This document shows positions 60,201 through 64,000 of a stretch of DNA of 64,000 nt, piece after piece. A program made the translations under genes and the position numbers. Source of the stretch: Multifurca ochricompacta (taxonomy: Eukaryota > Basidiomycota > Agaricomycetes > Russulales > Russulaceae). Each line of letters begins with the position of its first letter. Position 1 is the stretch's first letter. The DNA lies in the NCBI GenBank assembly GCA_022496185.1, contig WTXG01000057.1:1-64000 (forward strand), read 5' to 3'. The notes beneath the pieces were generated by a model. That model had not been told where the DNA came from, did not search any database, and saw only the letters and a program-made list of their open reading frames with translations.

Positions 60201-61560
60201 GAAGAAACGACGATATAGTCGACTGGGGATGAGCGGATTGCGTGACATGCTTCGATCCCTCACGCGTGGCCACACCACTCAACCCCCCATACCATTCCGC
60301 CCTGCATCTTCGGCATCGACCAGTGCATCGTCCACTTATGATGATCAGTCCATCAATGAGCACGGGAATGGGCATAGTCAGCAGCAGCACCGTCCCTCGA
60401 AAAGTAGCACTGGCCCTGAGGATGTCACTCCTTCCAATCGCGCGACTTCACCCTTTAGCACGGCCCCAGCTCTTTCACATAAAAAATCCCCTCGTCGTCC
60501 CTCGATAGCGTCTATCTTTCGTTTCGCCCAGAAGGGAAAGCCCTCCCCGCCATCCAACACGGGTGCTGACTTGTCCTTCTCGTCCTCCTCTTCGCGTCCT
60601 CCGGCAGCCCACATTCTCCACTCATATAGCAGCGGGTCGGATCTTGGTAGCCGAAACGGTACTGTGGATTGTGATGGTGATGGTGGTGGTGGTGGCGGTG
60701 GTGGTGGTTGTGATGATGATGATGAAGAGGACTGGGACCATATTGAATCGGCGGAGGATCTGGACGCTGCGGCGGCGAGGGTATTTGGGCTAAAGGACTT
60801 GAATGGTACCGCTACGGTTCGCGGCCGTAGAAGCAAGTCCCAGCGGCATCAACAACAGCAACAGCAACAGCAACAGCGGAATCCATATCACCTTGAACGC
60901 GAACATAGACCGTCGTCATCAGGAAGGAAGGGCATAGATGGTGGTAGTGTTGTTACGACTACCACTGCGAACGGATCGCAATCGTCGATTTCTCTCTGGA
61001 ATGATTCCCCGTCTACCGCCTCGCGCTCGCAGGTATCTCTCGCTGCAACTGCCGTACCACCAACGGCGGCGACGCTTCCTTCTACCCCCGCTTCTTCTTT
61101 CGCGTCGCTGCCGCCGCAGGCGGTGACAGTGACAACAGCGACAACGACAACGACAACAACGACAACTTCCTATCTGCGTCCGACACGTCTATCGAACGTA
61201 GAAGAAATAGCCGAAGGTCAAATTGATAACGATCATCGTCGTCATCATCATTCATCAACTCACATTGGAAAGGGTTCACAGAGAGCCGTCGCCATCGCTG
61301 CCGAAGGTAAGAATAAGAGTCCTCGTCGAACGTCTTCGCGACTACGACGCGGTGGTAGTGGGGTTCTTTCTGGTTCGGTACGCTCGGCGCCACCCCCTAC
61401 TCCATTATTGCAGGATGGTGATAGAGGAGGGGGTATCGCGTTGTCCCTGACTCCTGAGACGATTCGGCCGCTATTGGAGAATGCGCGTGAGGTGCACGCT
61501 AGGTGTACTGAATGCATTGATGAGCTACGTGCATTGCTCGCGGCTCGGCCGTCGTCGTGA
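57285..61560 (+). CDS. Byr4/Bfa1-like protein with WDDDF/L motifs (septation/mitotic exit)
   Basis: Three exons: 57285-57306, 57384-59438 and 59501-61560, phases 1 and 1, about 1378 residues. The N-terminus carries three acidic tryptophan motifs, SESWDDDFVF, TENWDDDFED and PENWDDDLDG, as in fungal Byr4/Bfa1-type proteins. Those form the two-part GAP, with Cdc16/Bub2, for the Spg1/Tem1 GTPase at the spindle pole. Long Ser/Pro-rich, disordered parts follow, with basic patches (VRRRR, KKHKRTRSS). A structured helical segment spans the last splice (GLKRDLGMVREFAAEVE into LKDIQSVYQSLEVEAQAVLL), and the last part has LLENAREVHARCTECIDELR. Simple repeats encode Gly/Asp and Gln runs in exon 3. The family call rests on the motif and layout only; it could be another disordered fungal regulator. 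Confidence 0.55.
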
Positions 61561-61988
61561 TTATTATTTTTTCTTGTTTTCTTGTTTTCTTGTTTTTTTT
61601 TTTCCACTGCAGGTGTTTCTGTGGGTCTCCTCCCACCGCCCCTCTCCCCTCCCCACATTTTGTGTTATCGTTATTCTCATGTACCGCTCTCGCATCATCG
61701 CATCATACATACATACAAACCGGACGCTCTCTTCTTTTCTCTTCCTCTCTTTCTCTCTATTTTATTTTATTTTGCGCACGCTGCTCACTCACGCAAGTAA
61801 TGCTTGATGGTTGATGTCAATGCTAATTAATGTAACACCCCATTTCTATCAATATGGGATTTTTTTTTCTTTCGTCAGACCGTGTGTGGTTGGTGTACAA
61901 GATAGACGGGAGAGTGGAAAGAGCAGTTTCGAAACGAAACCCGTCATAGAGTATATCATATTATATCTGAACAAGTATCATAGGCACT
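61561..61988. other. Spacer between convergent genes
   Basis: T-rich, pyrimidine-rich DNA that probably holds both 3' untranslated regions. No gene. Confidence 0.5.
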
Positions 61989-63419
61989 TCAGACCCCATA
62001 CATGGTATTGGCGTTGAGTCTTCCGAGCTCTAGCACACGCTCGACGGTCCATTCCGCGCCGGCGACACCGGCGACAAACTCCGCCGTCCAAGGTATCATC
62101 GCGGTGTGACATAGAGGTAGTCGTCCTTTGATAGCCGGTAATGAGGCGTAGATGTTCGCGGGGATCATGTAGGGTGCGTCGGTTTCGAGGATGATACGAG
62201 GAGAGGACGATTGTGCGAACATTTGATGGGTGATATTGGACGTGTTGTCGTTGGATGAGAACGTGATTACGCCTTTTTTTTTTATAATTAGAAATTAAAA
62301 TTTTTTGGGTGCTCGTTCATCAGTCGGGAGGGAATATGGACGAGAACACAAGAGACACACCAGTGATGCCAATGTAGAGATTTGGAAAATGGTTTAATAA
62401 GCGTTGTGCAAAATCGGGCGAGTCCGTGAAACAATGAACGTGTATCTGTGTACACCGATTTTGGTTTCTCAAGTCAGAAGTGCCCCCCAGCATAATAATA
62501 TATATATATATCTTTTTTTTTTTGGCGGAAACGCGCGCACCTTGTGGTCCTTGGGTACCTCTGCCTTGAGTATTTGTTCCGTATCCTCATCCGCTTCTCG
62601 TGTGTGCACAGTGATGGGCTTTCCCAACCGTACGGCGTGTCGCAGCTGTCGTGAAAAGACTTCTTTTTGAACGTCCCGTGGAGAGTTATCATAATGGTAA
62701 TCGAGGCCGATCTCGCCCCACCCCACGTTACGAGGATGTGCCATGGCTTCAAGGCTTGGTTTAGGGTCATCTATCAGTGAGTGCACCGTTGACCCCCCGC
62801 GGGAGGAGAGAGTAGAAAAAAGTTCTTACATATCCTTCTCTACATCATCGGTGTAGAGTTTGGCCTCGTGTCTGTATTCGTTGACTGTAAATGAGGAGGG
62901 CTCGTTTTATAAGTTGAAGAGTACCGAACGCTCACGGATGAACACCTGTAAATGTGAATGACGAACCCATCTCTCACTCAGCCTTGAGCTTCTATCAGTC
63001 AACATGCACGCACCCATAACGAACCAATACTCCAGTTCACCCCACTTCTCCTTCCTATTCTCCACCGCGACTGCCGCCGAATCGGCGATCTCTTTCCATA
63101 CCTTCTGCACTGGTGCTTCGCACCACACATCCACCAAGGCAGCTACCTTCTTCCCTTGATACAGACCCCTCACGAGGTCGTATACATCTTGATACCTTCC
63201 GTCCTTATACTTTTGTTTGTAAACGGCAAACGTTGAAAGTAGGTGCGTATGCGTGTCCACAATTGGTGCAGCCGTGTGCGCGGGATGAGGGGGAAGAAGC
63301 AGGCTGTCTTCAGAGGGTCCTTTCTTATTATTCTTGCCCATGTTTCTCGCGTGATATGAGTATGAGAACAGAAAATTCGTGAAGTGACGACGGCGAGACA
63401 AGGAGAAGGAGCGAAGCAT
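61989..63419 (-). CDS. TatD-family metal-dependent hydrolase (Scn1-like)
   Basis: All TatD metal ligands are visible in order: IVDTHTHLL (HxH), GWGEIGLDYHY (Glu), PITVHTREA (His), HCFTDSPDFAQ (His) and ILETDAPYM (Asp), then the LNANTMYG end. LYIGITG and VITFSSN fit the eukaryotic Cut9-interacting Scn1 subfamily. Exon 1 is 63419-63014. A short exon encoding VHP lies near 62940. Later exons follow at about 62885-62835, 62786-62540, 62460-62360 and 62270-61989. The frame across the VHP exon is off by one base with the splice sites I can see. The upstream Met (63419) gives an Arg-rich, amphipathic leader (MLRSFSLSRRRHFTNFLF) like a mitochondrial presequence; the second Met (63341) would give a cytosolic form. 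Confidence 0.85.
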
Positions 63420-63480
63420 GAAGCATGAAGATGTCTTATCTTATCTTATCTTGTCATTGGATTGTCACGAGATGTGACAA

Positions 63481-63486
63481 ACGCGT
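63481..63486. promoter_or_regulatory. MluI cell-cycle box 1 (ACGCGT)
   Basis: Palindromic ACGCGT, 138 nt upstream of the PCNA start. It is the binding site of the MBF (Mbp1/Swi6-type) G1/S factor in fungi. Confidence 0.75.
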
Positions 63487-63492
63487 TCTGTA

Positions 63493-63498
63493 ACGCGT
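63493..63498. promoter_or_regulatory. MluI cell-cycle box 2 (ACGCGT)
   Basis: Second perfect ACGCGT, 12 bp from the first (start to start), about one helical turn. Confidence 0.75.
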
Positions 63499-63528
63499 TT
63501 CAATCTCCGCTTAAACTTCCAGAACAGA

Positions 63529-63534
63529 ACGCGT
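63529..63534. promoter_or_regulatory. MluI cell-cycle box 3 (ACGCGT)
   Basis: Third perfect ACGCGT, 90 nt upstream of the PCNA start codon. Confidence 0.75.
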
Positions 63535-63623
63535 CACAATGCGCCATTCGCCCGTTCGCCATTCCCCGCCATTCACCGTTTTCACCATTCCCCTTGGTCG
63601 TGTCGTAAATCGCTAGCAAAGAC

Positions 63624-64000
63624 ATGTTGGAAGCAACGCTGAACGAAGCGGCTACCCTTAAACGTCTTCTTGATGGTACGTGACTCTGCTTAACCATCCG
63701 TTGGGCTTGATTGAGACATGACATCCAGCGGTCAAGGAACTGGTACAGGATGCGAACTTTGAGTGTAATGAAGAGGGCATCGTGAGTGATCATTCTTTCT
63801 TGCCCCCTTTCGAATAAGGAATATGTACCGAGTAACTACCCGTCCCCCAGAACCTGCAAGCTATGGATAATTCCCATGTGGCTCTTGTCTCCGTTAAATT
63901 GCACACCGAAGGCTTTTCGTCGTATCGCTGCGACCGTCCAATCCCCCTTGGTGTTAATTTAGGCTCACTCACAAAGGTCCTAAAATGCGCAAAGGACGAT
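63624..64000 (+). CDS. PCNA: Proliferating cell nuclear antigen (PCNA), N-terminal part
   Basis: Exons 63624-63675, 63729-63781 and 63851 to the window end, phases 1 and 0. The 85 visible residues match the start of [67 protein letters not shown] and [13 protein letters not shown] is the trimeric sliding clamp of DNA polymerase delta. The gene continues beyond the window. It is divergent from the TatD gene with about 200 bp between the starts, which holds three MCB boxes, so G1/S-periodic expression is expected. Confidence 0.96.

Overview
The window is nuclear DNA of a filamentous basidiomycete, most likely an Agaricomycete. Genes are cut by many short GT-AG introns, and the recognisable families are fungal: DUF6535 membrane proteins, a group III HAMP-repeat hybrid histidine kinase, Zn2Cys6-type cysteine clusters, a Byr4-like protein and Tad-like LINE relics. 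There is no operon or bacterial signal.

Region 1 (1-30 kb) is an accessory, rearranged block. A partial coiled-coil gene and a DUF6535 gene lead into a giant inverted repeat. Arms of about 10.6 kb (about 4.3-15.05 kb and 18.9-29.56 kb) surround a 3.8 kb unique spacer that holds an odd Rab-type GTPase. Each arm carries a Crinkler-type (CRN) gene with a C-terminal protein kinase domain, a decayed LINE ORF1, a U6 snRNA gene, and three copies of a small unrecognised three-exon gene (six in all, labelled A-F). All six copies are damaged, mostly in different ways. A third, diverged U6 copy and a second DUF6535 gene (30.5-32.5 kb) lie just outside the right arm, so two DUF6535 genes in direct orientation bracket the palindrome.

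Region 2 (33.7-50 kb) holds the group III osmosensing histidine kinase on the minus strand, then about 5 kb of low-complexity, gene-poor DNA, a 5'-truncated LINE (reverse transcriptase end, RNase H, zinc knuckle), and a short-form tRNase Z.

Region 3 (50-64 kb) is ordinary, dense and mostly single-copy. It has two tandem paralogues joining a conserved N-terminal domain to a Zn2Cys6-type cluster, a large Byr4/Bfa1-like gene with WDDDF/L motifs, a TatD-family (Scn1-like) hydrolase, and, divergent from it, the start of PCNA. The short PCNA/TatD intergenic region has three perfect MluI cell-cycle boxes (ACGCGT).

Working together: the conserved genes cover osmotic signalling, tRNA 3' processing, mitotic exit/septation and DNA replication. 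The left third looks like a recombination-prone segment in which an effector/conflict-type kinase gene and an essential snRNA gene were amplified together. Exon structures were worked out by eye from splice sites and reading phase. No similarity search was possible.
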